From the NCBI RefSeq assembly GCF_041080865.1, contig NZ_CP160906.1, forward strand, positions 1,240,001-1,304,000: 64,000 nucleotides of DNA, given 5' to 3'. Below the pieces are notes generated by a model. The model searched no databases. It saw nothing but the letters and a program-made list of their open reading frames with translations, and had not been told where the DNA came from. Of this stretch, positions 49,112 through 58,518 are shown piece by piece. A program made the position numbers and the translations under genes. Each line of letters starts with the position of its first letter. Positions within the stretch are counted from its first letter, which is position 1. Source of the stretch: Psychromonas sp. MME1 (lineage in GTDB: Bacteria > Pseudomonadota > Gammaproteobacteria > Enterobacterales > Psychromonadaceae).

Positions 49112-49994
49112 TTAGCTGCCCAATATTTGTAATGGTAAGGATAAAATCGGGTCATTATCATTGGCAAAATAGAAGATAATGGCAATTAACCCACCCACCG
49201 TGAGTAAATACCACAATGTTGAAACGACTTGTCCATAGTTATCAAGGGGCAATAAATTTGTTTGCCAGCGACTACGCCATTCAAAGACGATTTCCAAACA
49301 GCCAATAGCTAATAGAAACCCCAGTAAAGTTAAACCAAGGCTGTAGCTGATATAAATGCCTAACCCTGCACCAACTGCACAGGCAAACACCCCTACTTTG
49401 CTATGCATTGAGAAACTAATGCTTTTTAATATATGCCCGCCGTCTAAGGGTAAAATGGGCAGCAGATTAAATAGATTGAGTAAGGCATTAAAAACGGCTA
49501 AACCTGCAAAAAAGGGGCTATCCGTTAACCAATAAACAACCACGCAGACACAGGACAAAATCAAGCCAAATGTAGGCCCCATAATGGAGATAACCACGTC
49601 TTGCCAACGCGTATTAATTTTACTATCACTGACCGCCAATCCACCAACAAAGGGGATTAAATAGATCCCCTTGGTTGGCATGGAAAAATATTTCATCGCA
49701 CGAATATGACCATATTCATGAAAGACTAAACAAGCCAGTAACGCGAGTGCAAATTGAAATGAGAAAAACCAACTGTATGCAGCCAAACTCGCACCAGCTA
49801 ATATCACTTTGATCATCTTTGCACTTTTAAAAAGCTTTAGCGCCAGAGAGACCATCCCAACGACACTGATTTTTTTGCTAGTATCATCGACACTAACGGG
49901 GGGTTGCTGTTCAATGTCTTTGCTGTCACGTTGCCCGCTAAGAACAACCTCATCATTAACGACTAACTGATATTTTAAAGAAGAACGGCTGCCA
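49112..49994 (-). pseudogene. M50 site-2 protease family protein, C-terminal part
   Basis: Membrane zinc protease of the M50 family. The HEYGH metal motif (FHEYGHIRAMKYF) and the second motif LPILPLDGGHILK are intact, with several helices. From an ATG at 49855 it gives 247 aa, but the frame is open upstream to about 49994 and encodes KYQLVVNDEVVL and KDIEQQPPVSV, the expected linker of Vibrio-type relatives. The N-terminal domain lies in another frame at 49956-50216. One extra T in the TTCTTCTTT run near 49980-49988 accounts for the split. Restored length is about 367 aa. The physiological substrate is unknown. Confidence 0.78.
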
Positions 49995-50216
49995 ACTTAA
50001 ATCGATATCTAAACGATAATTAATCACTTCAGTAGACGCATCACTATCTTGCACTGTTTGCTGCAATTGAAAGTGGTGACATAATAGACCTTTGTGATTT
50101 GCATTGGCCGTTACTTGAGAAACAATTTGGTCTCCCCAATAGAGTTGTTGCCAACCAGCAGGCGACGCTTCTAAGCGCAATGTTTGACCTAAATGTTGTA
50201 ATTGTAAAAGTTGCAC
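49956..50216 (-). pseudogene. N-terminal part of the M50 protease gene
   Basis: Gives 86 aa from ATG 50216 (MQLLQLQHLGQTLRLEA). It ends with an out-of-frame FFFKISVSR. It overlaps the open upstream extension of the M50 protease frame, and the join DLSWQPF-LKYQLVVND would make a continuous beta-rich cytoplasmic domain. It is therefore read as the first part of a frameshifted gene rather than a separate small protein. Confidence 0.7.
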
Positions 50217-50486
50217 AGATAATCCCTATTAAAGCGTAATATCGTGAATTATGCCGACATAAAATCCCCCTGTCACCTCAAGATGGTTATCTGGTGCTTG
50301 GCTACTGACGCTCGCGGCTGACAACGTATCGGTATAACAAAGCAACATTGAAAAATCTGCTTAATATCAAATATACGAGTGGCAGTGATTGTAAACAATG
50401 ACGCTTTTACATACATTAGCCAATTACATGGTTATATATTCTGAAAAACTCCTTTAGAATTGCGGACTTCAATATTAAGTAACATT

Positions 50487-52955
50487 ATGAATAAAATAAC
50501 TACCAATACCGATATCAGTGATTTTTCTGACGTCATAATGGAGCTCAGACACAAATTCAATGCCGCAACGTTAGAGGATGATATTACTCACCTTACACCG
50601 CAAGTTTCCCCCTCAACTCGCTTTTTAATCAAAATGGAAATAATGAACCTTTCCCGAAAGGTTTCCCATGTCATTGATTTGAGAAATTTATTTCAAAAAA
50701 ACTGTAAAGAATTCACCTTTCAAGGCGTGTTACATTATTTAGATGATGTGAGTAAAAAAGAGTTCATTAACGAAGTTAATAACTACAGTGGCACTTATAC
50801 GCTCGGTGTTTATAAACAAATAAGCAAAAAAGCAAAGCAAAGGTACAGAGCAAACCCCAATGAAGGGAAGTTTCCAAAAACCAATGCGATTCATCTCACT
50901 GGTTTTTATCAGCGAAGAGAAGAACGACTCTATTTTATTCGTAAAATAAGTCTTTTCTTCAATAGCCCGGAAAAGATGAGCAAAACCGCCTTTGAACATT
51001 TTGCTATCGAAGGTATTACAACGGACATTTCTTCCAGTGGTTTAGCAATTAAAGTGCTGACACAAAAAGTGATCCGCAAAAATGGTTTAGTACATGTTTG
51101 GATCCATGGTATCGAAAATGAATATACTTTTCGTGGCCGTGTTATTGTTACCTATGAGATAAAAAATAGTTATAAAAAAAATGAATATACTTACCTAAAT
51201 CTCAACTATCACAATGAACAGTTTTGTAACACGGCAGAGCAATTTTTCAGCTATGCCAATAACTACCTGCAAACGCAAAAAAAACGTAATAATATCTCCG
51301 TTGAAAACACCATCAATGCGATTGCTATCAAAGCCTCTGAACAATTTGTGATTTCACGTTTAAATTCATTAGCAGTTTTTTTAATTCATAAAAATGGTAC
51401 TTGGCTGCCCTATGCGCAATTTAAAACACTCGGTAATCAAGATATTGGCCGTTTTGGCAAAAATAGAAATAATAAAGATTTTTTACATTCATGCTGCGCA
51501 TTACCCTATATACAAGCCGAATTAATAACGGGTAAACGATTTAGCTATTATATTGTTGTTATACCTATCTCTGACAATCAAAGTAAAACACGCTATATTG
51601 CATTACCACATAATTTACTTTTGGCTAACTCTGCTCTTAAAGAGCGCGCACAGCTGGCTTTACAGAACAATCAATTGTTGTGCTATCGGATTGATGGCAA
51701 CACAGTAGAGCCCGATTCTCAATGCTATGTACCAAGCTCACTACCTTCAACGGCGGGCGATGCTTTTACTGTCAACAATGAAGATACGCTTGAACGAGCA
51801 AAGGCGCTGGCAAAGGGGCTAACTAGAATGGTCACGATCACTGACCTTACTGACTCAATTCGCTTTTTACATCTATTTGATGACGATACCGATACCGATG
51901 TTAACAAACAAGCGATTAATTTTTCGAGCTTTGTTTTAAAAAAACCAACGCTGCATCAAGAGATACTGAGTATCTATGCTGAAACCAATGACTTGAGAAA
52001 AGAAGACCGCTTTATCACTGAACTTTGCTTCCATTTACAAATGCGATCATTTCAACAAAATCAGTTTGTTAGTGGATCTACTGTCAATATATCTTGCTGT
52101 GGTTTAAAAATACAACTGTCACCCAATTTTAGTTTAAATAGTGGCGATAGGGTCCATTTACACTTCCCTGACCTGCAAAAAAATGAAAAAGGCAATAAAA
52201 AATTTCACCCTTATTATGTCGTTGGCAAAGAGAGTAATCACCAATATAGATTGTCTCTTGATGGTAAAGTAGATGCGCACACAGGTCGTAAATTACTTAA
52301 TACCTATATCAACAGTCACCGTGAAGATTTACCCGTGCTAGGTTATGGAGAAGATATCGCAGGCTTATCACGTGTACTACGCAATATATTCTCAAATAAT
52401 CTCCATTTGCCCCATGGCATCACTGCCAAACATACCTCGGGGTCATATATAAAAGAGATGGCTCTTTCCGCTAACTCATCCTTACCAACCTTTGCTGAAG
52501 AGCCTCAGGTTGAGTTACTCAATTTAATGAACAATAATGCATTTCGTCAGGCTATCGTGCAACAAATTGAATTAACACCCCAACACTCCCCCTATCACAA
52601 TTTATATTTTGTAGTGATGCCACGAACTCGTACAAACGGTGATAAATACTTTTTTGTCAAACAGATTGAAGAGGATGAAAAACACGACGAGTTACGTAAA
52701 CTATTATCCGTTCTGGGCTGTATTGGCAACCCTAGAATAGTTCGAATAAACGGTACCGCAAAAGGCCACGTTTTCGACAAATATTTCATAGATGAAAAAA
52801 ACTATATGGAGTGTTATGCGGCAATAAAGTTAAAACCTGTTATCGACCAATTACAAGATACACTCGCTATTTTTAACATCATGGATATTACCGACATGAT
52901 AACTCATCAAACATACGCACCACACAATATCGTTGTAGCCAATGCTGACTGCTAA
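50487..52955 (+). CDS. Large tandem PilZ-domain protein, paralogue of the gene at 21727
   Basis: PilZ protein of about 822 aa with an N-terminal helical domain, a first PilZ domain (RREER and DISSSG, about residues 145-185) and a second (RKEDR and NISCCG, about 510-545). Both retain c-di-GMP contact residues. The C-terminus, LQDTLAIFNIMDITDMI, aligns with the displaced tail of the other PilZ gene. ATG 50487 is preferred; an in-frame TTG at 50460 is possible. No operon partners: it is flanked by the M50 gene (divergent) and a 450-bp gap. Confidence 0.85.
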   Translation: MNKITTNTDISDFSDVIMELRHKFNAATLEDDITHLTPQVSPSTRFLIKMEIMNLSRKVSHVIDLRNLFQKNCKEFTFQGVLHYLDDVSKKEFINEVNNYSGTYTLGVYKQISKKAKQRYRANPNEGKFPKTNAIHLTGFYQRREERLYFIRKISLFFNSPEKMSKTAFEHFAIEGITTDISSSGLAIKVLTQKVIRKNGLVHVWIHGIENEYTFRGRVIVTYEIKNSYKKNEYTYLNLNYHNEQFCNTAEQFFSYANNYLQTQKKRNNISVENTINAIAIKASEQFVISRLNSLAVFLIHKNGTWLPYAQFKTLGNQDIGRFGKNRNNKDFLHSCCALPYIQAELITGKRFSYYIVVIPISDNQSKTRYIALPHNLLLANSALKERAQLALQNNQLLCYRIDGNTVEPDSQCYVPSSLPSTAGDAFTVNNEDTLERAKALAKGLTRMVTITDLTDSIRFLHLFDDDTDTDVNKQAINFSSFVLKKPTLHQEILSIYAETNDLRKEDRFITELCFHLQMRSFQQNQFVSGSTVNISCCGLKIQLSPNFSLNSGDRVHLHFPDLQKNEKGNKKFHPYYVVGKESNHQYRLSLDGKVDAHTGRKLLNTYINSHREDLPVLGYGEDIAGLSRVLRNIFSNNLHLPHGITAKHTSGSYIKEMALSANSSLPTFAEEPQVELLNLMNNNAFRQAIVQQIELTPQHSPYHNLYFVVMPRTRTNGDKYFFVKQIEEDEKHDELRKLLSVLGCIGNPRIVRINGTAKGHVFDKYFIDEKNYMECYAAIKLKPVIDQLQDTLAIFNIMDITDMITHQTYAPHNIVVANADC

Positions 52956-53405
52956 AAGCTCTTACCAATCCATAACAGCTCTATCTTATTTTGGTTATAT
53001 TCATTCGCGGTTGATGATAATTTTCTCGCGTAAACCAATAGAATAAAAAAGCAATCGAATCCATCACAGCCCTGCCAGCCCAGCCAGAATGTTGGGCAAT
53101 ACAGATCCCAAATAAACGCCCCTATAAAGGCCATTGTATCGCCAAAAAAATTATCGCTATGTTAGCTGCCGTTTCGCTAATCGAAAGCCCTTACTATCCA
53201 CTTATCTCCACGCCCTTCCCAAGGAACGGGATACACTAATTTCGTTACTCATTAACATGCTTTAAAAAGAAGTAAAAATATGTAATGGAATGAATAATTA
53301 GTGGTTTTCTATTTCACCATGATGTGATCTAACTTACTGTTATAAAAATTTTATTTTGTATTATATCTGTTTTAAAACAGAGTCATAATAAAAGGGATGC
53401 CAGTT
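52956..53405. other. 450-bp intergenic region with duplicated promoter-like segment
   Basis: No supported gene. The left part has Pro/Ala-type repeats of CAGCC without clear meaning and a weak minus-strand 60-codon ORF that I reject. The right end (53344-53400) is a segment copied at 53833-53889, including a perfect 14-bp palindrome CTGTTTTAAAACAG at 53367-53380. Confidence 0.45.
53344..53400 (+). repeat. Direct repeat, copy 1 (promoter region of small membrane gene)
   Basis: About 57 bp that recur at 53833-53889 with few changes, followed in both by a CAGTTACAAAACA string (53410 and 53890). It covers the probable promoter and ribosome site of the 84-aa gene. It contains a 14-bp palindrome that could be an operator. 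Confidence 0.7.
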
Positions 53406-53660
53406 ATGTCAGTTACAAAACATAAAGCAGTAAAACACAGTGGTCGTACAAAAAAGAGTCCTGCTTATTCTTCTTTGTTAACACGTTACCCACGTTTATT
53501 TTTAGCTATCGGTCTGCTGCTCTTACTGACAGGCGTATTACTTTTAAGCGTCGGTTATGTTGGCAATGCAAAAATTGGTTTAGCGATGATGGCATTTTTC
53601 ATTGGCATTTGTTTAGTACTGTTCAGCAGATCCCCATCTCCCAAAATCAAGCAGCGATAA
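53406..53660 (+). CDS. Small two-helix membrane protein of unknown function
   Basis: 84 aa from ATG 53406, chosen because AAAAGGG at 53390-53396 is at the right distance; an upstream ATG at 53397 gives three more residues. A basic N-terminus (Lys/His/Arg-rich, about 30 residues) is followed by two hydrophobic segments (LFLAIGLLLLLTGVLLLSV and IGLAMMAFFIGICLVLF) and a basic tail. I do not recognise the family. Its upstream segment is duplicated 489 bases on without a following gene. Confidence 0.6.
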   Translation: MSVTKHKAVKHSGRTKKSPAYSSLLTRYPRLFLAIGLLLLLTGVLLLSVGYVGNAKIGLAMMAFFIGICLVLFSRSPSPKIKQR

Positions 53661-53806
53661 TATTTCGCAGCACAAGATGCTATAAATTATAAATTGTCCA
53701 CATTAGTTGCTGGGCAAAGAGCCGATAAATGACGAGCGATAGCAACAGTGGTTTTGTCATTTATCCTATTACCTTCTTTCACCCAACCAGCCAATCGAGC
53801 CAATCG

Positions 53807-53823
53807 AGGACATCCATATCTTT
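53807..53823 (+). repeat. Solo copy of the RAYT end motif
   Basis: AGGACATCCATATCTTT, nearly the same as the motif found (on the minus strand) at the end of each of the three transposase 5' copies (AGGACAYCCAYACCTTTT). It is preceded by a tandem CCAATCGAG pair. Confidence 0.5.
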
Positions 53824-53832
53824 GATTCTGTT

Positions 53833-53889
53833 AAAAATTTTATTTTGTATTATATCTGCTTTAAAACAGAGTCATAATAAAAAGGATAT
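53833..53889 (+). repeat. Direct repeat, copy 2 (orphan promoter duplicate)
   Basis: Second copy of the segment at 53344-53400, at an offset of 489 bp, with one change in the palindrome (CTGCTTTAAAACAG). A 9-base deletion removes the start codon region, and no ORF follows before the convergent gene at 53957. It looks like a relic of a partial gene duplication. Confidence 0.7.
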
Positions 53890-53956
53890 CAGTTACAAAA
53901 CACAAAACGACCAAATTGATGGCCGTTTTTTAATCCCTTACAATAATAACTTGTAA

Positions 53957-54946
53957 CTATGCCTGTGCTTGTTCACTTTGCAGCGCATAACGATTAGCAA
54001 GAATGGCACAATAGAAGATCTGAATGGGGTGATAGAGCATAATCGGTAACAGAATCATACCTAAATTAGGATCAGAGCCAAAAATAACCGTTGCCATTGG
54101 AATACCCGCAGCAAGTGTTTTTTTCGTACCACAGAACACTGTCGCAACTTCATCTGGCAGCGAAAATTGACTACGACGCGCTCCCCACTGCACCAAATGC
54201 ACCATCACTAACAACACAATCGAACAGATAATCACTGAGCTGACAAGCATCTGAATCGAGAACGATTGCCAGATACGATTAGCGACTGAATCACAGAATG
54301 CATTGTAAACAATCAGTAAGATGACATATTTATCGACTTTATTAACCACTGCTTTATGTTTTTCAGCAAAGCTTAGCAACAATGGACGCGCCATCTGCCC
54401 CAAAATCATCGGCAATAATAACAACTTTGAAATTGAGATAATCGAGGCCATCAAATCTAATTCAGCACCTTCAAATCCCATAAACAGCTGAATTAATAGT
54501 GGCGTAATAAAAACTCCCAGAATGCTCGACAGGGAAGCGTTAAAAATGGCGCCGGGTACATTACCTTTACCAATACTAGTCATCGCTACTGAAGAAGAGA
54601 TAGTACTAGGCAAAACAAATAGATAACAGAATCCAAACGCCAGTGCTGCTGGCATATAAGCTAACAACAGATCTCCAAAAACAACCCAAAGAAGTGGATA
54701 AGCAATAAAAGTCGCGGCCTGAATGTAAATGTGTAAACGCCAATTGGTAATACCCGCTTTAATTGCAGCGGGTGATAAACCTAAACCATGTAAGAAAAAA
54801 ACGATTGCAACCCCTACCGCAGTTAGTTTTTCGAGATGGATCAAGCCACCACTTTTTCCTACTCCGGGCGATATCGTTGCGAGAACAATCGCAATAAGCA
54901 TGCCGACTAAAAACCACTCTTTTTTAAGTTTACCAATAACATTCAT
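53957..54946 (-). CDS. yfeH: Bile acid:sodium symporter family permease (YfeH-like)
   Basis: Polytopic membrane protein of 329 aa with about ten helices, SBF-like (YfeH) group. Motifs include the HGLGLSPAAIKAGITNWRLH region, LPSTISSSVAMTSIGKGNVPGAIFNAS, and CGTKKTLAAGIPMATVIFG. The family includes bile-acid and organic-anion carriers; the natural substrate of YfeH-type proteins is not known. It starts at ATG 54946 and faces the accessory island. Confidence 0.88.
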   Translation of the reverse strand: MNVIGKLKKEWFLVGMLIAIVLATISPGVGKSGGLIHLEKLTAVGVAIVFFLHGLGLSPAAIKAGITNWRLHIYIQAATFIAYPLLWVVFGDLLLAYMPAALAFGFCYLFVLPSTISSSVAMTSIGKGNVPGAIFNASLSSILGVFITPLLIQLFMGFEGAELDLMASIISISKLLLLPMILGQMARPLLLSFAEKHKAVVNKVDKYVILLIVYNAFCDSVANRIWQSFSIQMLVSSVIICSIVLLVMVHLVQWGARRSQFSLPDEVATVFCGTKKTLAAGIPMATVIFGSDPNLGMILLPIMLYHPIQIFYCAILANRYALQSEQAQA

Positions 54947-55292
54947 TTTTAATAATTTAACCTTAAAATGTTTATACCAATCACCTATGGGTGCTATGCG
55001 TATTATAACGGATAATTGCTAATCATTTAAAAACTATCATCATTACTTCGCTACTTAAAAAAAACGAGTAAAAACGAGGAGAAAAACGAGGACATCCATA
55101 TCTTTTCATTTATAAAATATAATAGCCATTCTTTTTAAAAATAATCTTAATCAGCGCTTTGCTGTATTTAAATAGTTAAATTCCCACACTTGATACTCAA
55201 TTCAATCTGTTTAATCAAATTTTATTAAAATCAACGCACAAAACACCCTTAACGCAGTGTTAATAGTTAATAAAAAATAAATCATGGGGGAG
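54947..55292. other. 346-bp gap leading into the accessory island
   Basis: Contains three closely spaced AACGAG strings (about 55068-55089) and a second solo RAYT end motif (55089-55106). No gene is supported. The right half is AT-rich and adjoins the end of the transposase gene. Confidence 0.5.
55089..55106 (+). repeat. Second solo copy of the RAYT end motif
   Basis: AGGACATCCATATCTTTT, identical to the copy at 53807-53823 over 17 bases. It lies about 190 bases from the 3' end of the full-length transposase gene and could be the opposite boundary of that element or an older relic. Confidence 0.5.
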
Positions 55293-56288
55293 TTAATGCA
55301 ACATACAACTTAGTTTGTTTTGCCCAGATACCCAACAGCGACCAGTGTGTTCGGCAAACAAGGCAAGCTCTTCAAGTGAGCCCACTGCACCATGGTAATC
55401 TTTACCAAAACTCACCGCTAAGGACAACCAGGTATCACTCTCTAAGCCAAGGCTGCTTAATAAGCTTGGCAGTTGGCTCGAAATCACGCCGCGCTTATCC
55501 TCTCGAATCGCTCGTCCAGTCCAATCAACAAGCTCTAAATAATCGAGTAAGGCATAGGGTATACCTTCTTGGGAGGTATCACATTCTGCCGCTACAAAAC
55601 CAAATAAGGGTTTACGGCTATCATGGTTATGCAACACTTCATCGTGACTACATTTACTGTGGATACGCTCAAATATGGAGGTAAATTCCGATGTTTCCAC
55701 ACTTTCTGACATTTTTGCCCGCACGGGGTTTAAATCAACATAAGCCATGCAAGTTAATAGGGCCTTTTCATCCAGCAACGCTTGCGACTTAAAGCGCCCT
55801 TCCCAAAAACGCCCTTTACAGTTATCTTCGGCGTTCGCTTTGCGGGCAATAAATTCATTTAATGCCCGCATGAACCAAGATATATCAAGCAGGCGATGAC
55901 GCCATTTGCTGATTATCTCAAGCGCCACCTCTATTTGACCTGCGCAAGTCAGCTCCCCTTTGCGCCATCGCGAAACTATTTCTGAGCCAGAATAAAGTTG
56001 ATACCAACGTCGGCAAACTTCTTCATCGCTACAGGCGCTAATCTCGGCTTCATTAGCATGTAAAACAAGGTGATAGTGATTAGACATAATCGAATAAGCG
56101 CAAACATCAATGGCAAAGATATCACTTAATTGCCGAATGCGATCGACCATCCATTGCCGGCGATGTGAATAGTTTTTACCGCTGTAATTATCTTCGCCAC
56201 ACAAAAATGCACGGCGAACACATCGAGAAATGCAATGATAATAAGGCGTGTCCACAAGAGAAATTAACGAAGCACGTGATTGTGTCAT
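55293..56288 (-). CDS. REP-associated (Y1, IS200-like) transposase, full length
   Basis: Y1-type HUH transposase of about 331 aa. The N-terminal block DTPYYHCISRCVRRAFLCG and the HUH-containing MSNHYHLVLHAN are diagnostic of the REP-associated tyrosine transposase (RAYT) group, as is KGRFWEGRFKSQALLDEKAL followed by YVDLNPVRAKM. Such proteins nick single-stranded DNA at hairpin-bearing ends. ATG 56288 is taken; a GTG at 56318 gives ten more residues. Two truncated repeats of its 5' part follow at 56378-57163. It appears intact. Confidence 0.88.
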   Translation of the reverse strand: MTQSRASLISLVDTPYYHCISRCVRRAFLCGEDNYSGKNYSHRRQWMVDRIRQLSDIFAIDVCAYSIMSNHYHLVLHANEAEISACSDEEVCRRWYQLYSGSEIVSRWRKGELTCAGQIEVALEIISKWRHRLLDISWFMRALNEFIARKANAEDNCKGRFWEGRFKSQALLDEKALLTCMAYVDLNPVRAKMSESVETSEFTSIFERIHSKCSHDEVLHNHDSRKPLFGFVAAECDTSQEGIPYALLDYLELVDWTGRAIREDKRGVISSQLPSLLSSLGLESDTWLSLAVSFGKDYHGAVGSLEELALFAEHTGRCWVSGQNKLSCMLH

Positions 56289-56374
56289 ACCAAACCCCAC
56301 AACTGTAAACAAAAACACTGTTTATATAGTAGGTTCAATATTCAATTTAGTCAAAAAGGTATGGGTGTCCTGCA

Positions 56375-56593
56375 TTAATAGTGATTAGACATAATCGAAT
56401 AAGCGCAAACATCAATGGCAAAGATATCACTTAATTGCCGAATGCGATCGACCATCCATTGCCGGCGATGTGAATAGTTTTTACCGCTGTAATTATCTTC
56501 GCCACACAAAAATGCACGGCGAACACATCGAGAAATGCAATGATAATAAGGCGTGTCCACAAGAGAAATTAACGAAGCACGTGATTGTGTCAT
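56375..56593 (-). pseudogene. Transposase fragment (N-terminal about 72 aa)
   Basis: Repeats the first residues of the transposase at 55293-56288 up to MSNHY, where the frame runs into the leader of copy 1. The HUH motif is cut, so it cannot be active. It is part of the nested repeat at 55911-57163. Confidence 0.85.
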
Positions 56594-56684
56594 ACCAAAC
56601 CCCACAACTGTAAATAAAAACACTGCTTATATAGTAGGTACAATATTCAATTTAGTCAAAAAGGTGTGGGTGTCCTACACTACT

Positions 56685-57071
56685 TTATTTGATGATTATC
56701 TCAAGCGCCACCTCTATTTGACCTGCGCAAGTCAGCTCCCCTTTACGCCATCGAGAAACTATTTCTGAGCCAGAATAAAGTTGATACCAACGTCGGCAAA
56801 CTTCTTCATCGCTGCAGGCGCTAATCTCGGCTTCATTAGCATGTAAAACAAGGTGATAGTGATTAGACATAATCGAATAAGCGCAAACATCAATGGCAAA
56901 GATATCACTTAATTGCCGAATGCGATCGACCATCCATTGCCGGCGATGTGAATAGTTTTTACCGCTGTAATTATCTTCGCCACACAAAAATGCACGGCGA
57001 ACACATCGAGAAATGCAATGATAATAAGGTGTGTCCACAAGAGAAATTAACGAAGCACGTGATTGTGTCAT
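56685..57071 (-). pseudogene. Transposase fragment (N-terminal about 128 aa)
   Basis: Repeats the transposase N-terminus through the HUH motif to about EVALEII and then ends at an unrelated junction. It lacks the C-terminal half with KGRFWEGRF. It is the outermost copy and abuts the truncated IS91-associated recombinase at about 57163. Confidence 0.85.
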
Positions 57072-57163
57072 ACCAAACCCCACAACTGTAAACAAAAACA
57101 CTGTTTATATAGTAGGTACAATATTCCATTTAGTCAAAAAGGTGTGGGTGTCCTGCATTAATA

Positions 57164-57472
57164 TTATTTCCTCGTTTTGGTCAAAACAAACATGTACCCA
57201 TGGATAAAGGAAGCGTCCAAAAAGCCTTGAAGAAAGTAATGGCTGAGTTAGGGATTAAGAAAAATATAAGTCCACATTCACTGCGACATTGCTTTGCAAC
57301 ACACTTGTTAGAGCAAGGTATTGACCTACGCTCTCTGCAAATATTATTAGGCCATCATAGCCTCAATACCACAGCAAAATACACACAACTCACCACGCTT
57401 AAACAAAAAGACAATGTGGCAGCCCTTAACCAACTAACCGATAAATTACCGATTCAATGGGAGGCTTTATGA
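57164..57472 (+). pseudogene. Tyrosine recombinase, C-terminal fragment (IS91-associated)
   Basis: Only the catalytic C-terminal part remains: [20 protein letters not shown] (His-x-x-Arg), [13 protein letters not shown] (His and the nucleophilic Tyr). The coding frame is open back to about 57164, where the transposase repeat begins, so the N-terminal two-thirds were lost at that junction. Its TGA overlaps the start of the IS91 transposase as ATGA. Such recombinase genes commonly accompany this IS91 subgroup. From the first ATG (57200) 90 aa remain. Confidence 0.85.
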
Positions 57473-58518
57473 GCCAATTTATTGCATTACTTGAACGCTA
57501 CCATGAGCAACTAGAGCAACAATATGGTGGATTATTAAATCAAGATATTCGCCGCGCCATTACCGATATGTTGCACTGTAAAAATGATACAACCCGCACC
57601 ACACAATGGCACTGCGGACACTGTCAGCATGACCAACAACATCCCGCATCCTGTGGAAACCGAAGTTGCCCACAATGTTTGCATCAAACCACATCGAATT
57701 GGCTAGCCAAACAAACTAATAAATTACTACCTGTGCACTATTTTATGGTCACGTTTACCTTACCCTATCAATTTAGAGCCCTTGCTCATAAAAAACCGAA
57801 GGCGCTATATAAATTGATGTTTCAAGTAACATCAAACATATTAAAAGACTTTGCCTCACGACAGAATAAAGGTGACTTAGGTTTTACCAGCGTATTACAC
57901 ACACATAATCGTAAAAGAGAATGTCATCCTCATCTACATATCATCGTGCCCAGTGGAAGCTATGATGCAACGAACAAGCAGTGGCATAAAAATGATAAGA
58001 AATATCTCTTTAATGAATTGGCACTCGCCAAGGTATGGCGAGCAAGAGTGATTGATGCAATCAATCACCACCCCGAGTTAGCTATGCCCAATGATATTGC
58101 TAAAAAATGGGTCGTTGATTGTCGCAAGGTCGGATTTGGTTTGTCATCATTCCAGTATTTATCTCGTTACCTGTACCGTGGCGTGTTACCCGATAAAGAC
58201 ATTATTAATGTCAGCGAAAAAACAGTGACCTTTAGATATAAAGAAGGAGGAACAGATATTATCAAAAAGCGAACATTACCCGTACTTAAATTCTTATGGT
58301 TAATCTTACAACATGTATTACCAAAAGGCCTGCAGCGCGTTCGTGATTACGGTTTCTTGAGAGGTAATGCTAAACAACTTCGCTTGCAAATCATGCTGAT
58401 ACTAGGGAGTCATTTAAGCACGGTGGCAATAACACCAAAACGAAAAAAAACCGTCTACATCTGCCCATGTTGTCAGCATGAAATGAGTTTTGTAGGTATA
58501 AAGCGACTGAGAAATTAG
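57469..58518 (+). CDS. IS91-family transposase
   Basis: Y2/HUH rolling-circle transposase, 349 aa from ATG 57469, which overlaps the recombinase stop. It has an N-terminal zinc-binding region ([24 protein letters not shown]), the HUH motif [11 protein letters not shown], and the catalytic tyrosine region [14 protein letters not shown]-terminal CPCC motif ends the protein. It appears complete. A perfect 12-bp palindrome ATCACGCGTGAT at 58525-58536 just after the stop may belong to the element's terminus. Confidence 0.9.
   Translation: MSQFIALLERYHEQLEQQYGGLLNQDIRRAITDMLHCKNDTTRTTQWHCGHCQHDQQHPASCGNRSCPQCLHQTTSNWLAKQTNKLLPVHYFMVTFTLPYQFRALAHKKPKALYKLMFQVTSNILKDFASRQNKGDLGFTSVLHTHNRKRECHPHLHIIVPSGSYDATNKQWHKNDKKYLFNELALAKVWRARVIDAINHHPELAMPNDIAKKWVVDCRKVGFGLSSFQYLSRYLYRGVLPDKDIINVSEKTVTFRYKEGGTDIIKKRTLPVLKFLWLILQHVLPKGLQRVRDYGFLRGNAKQLRLQIMLILGSHLSTVAITPKRKKTVYICPCCQHEMSFVGIKRLRN

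Larger units (their letters stand above)
55911..57163. repeat. Three nested copies of the transposase 5' end
   Basis: Copy 1 is the 5' part of the intact gene plus its leader, ending about 56375. Copy 2 (56378-56676) repeats 56073-56371, and copy 3 (56693-57163) repeats 55911-56380, with a handful of base changes. Every copy ends with the same leader GGTGTGGGTGTCCT (GGTATGGGTGTCCT in copy 1), and copies 2 and 3 start at different internal points. Confidence 0.88.

Noticed and set aside
52952-53134. 60-codon minus-strand frame after the second large PilZ gene
   Set aside because: Short, overlaps the PilZ gene's end, no ribosome site, composition rich in Trp and Cys without a pattern.
56553-56768. 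71-codon + strand frame across the transposase repeat junction
   Set aside because: Antisense to the transposase fragments and created by the repeat joint.
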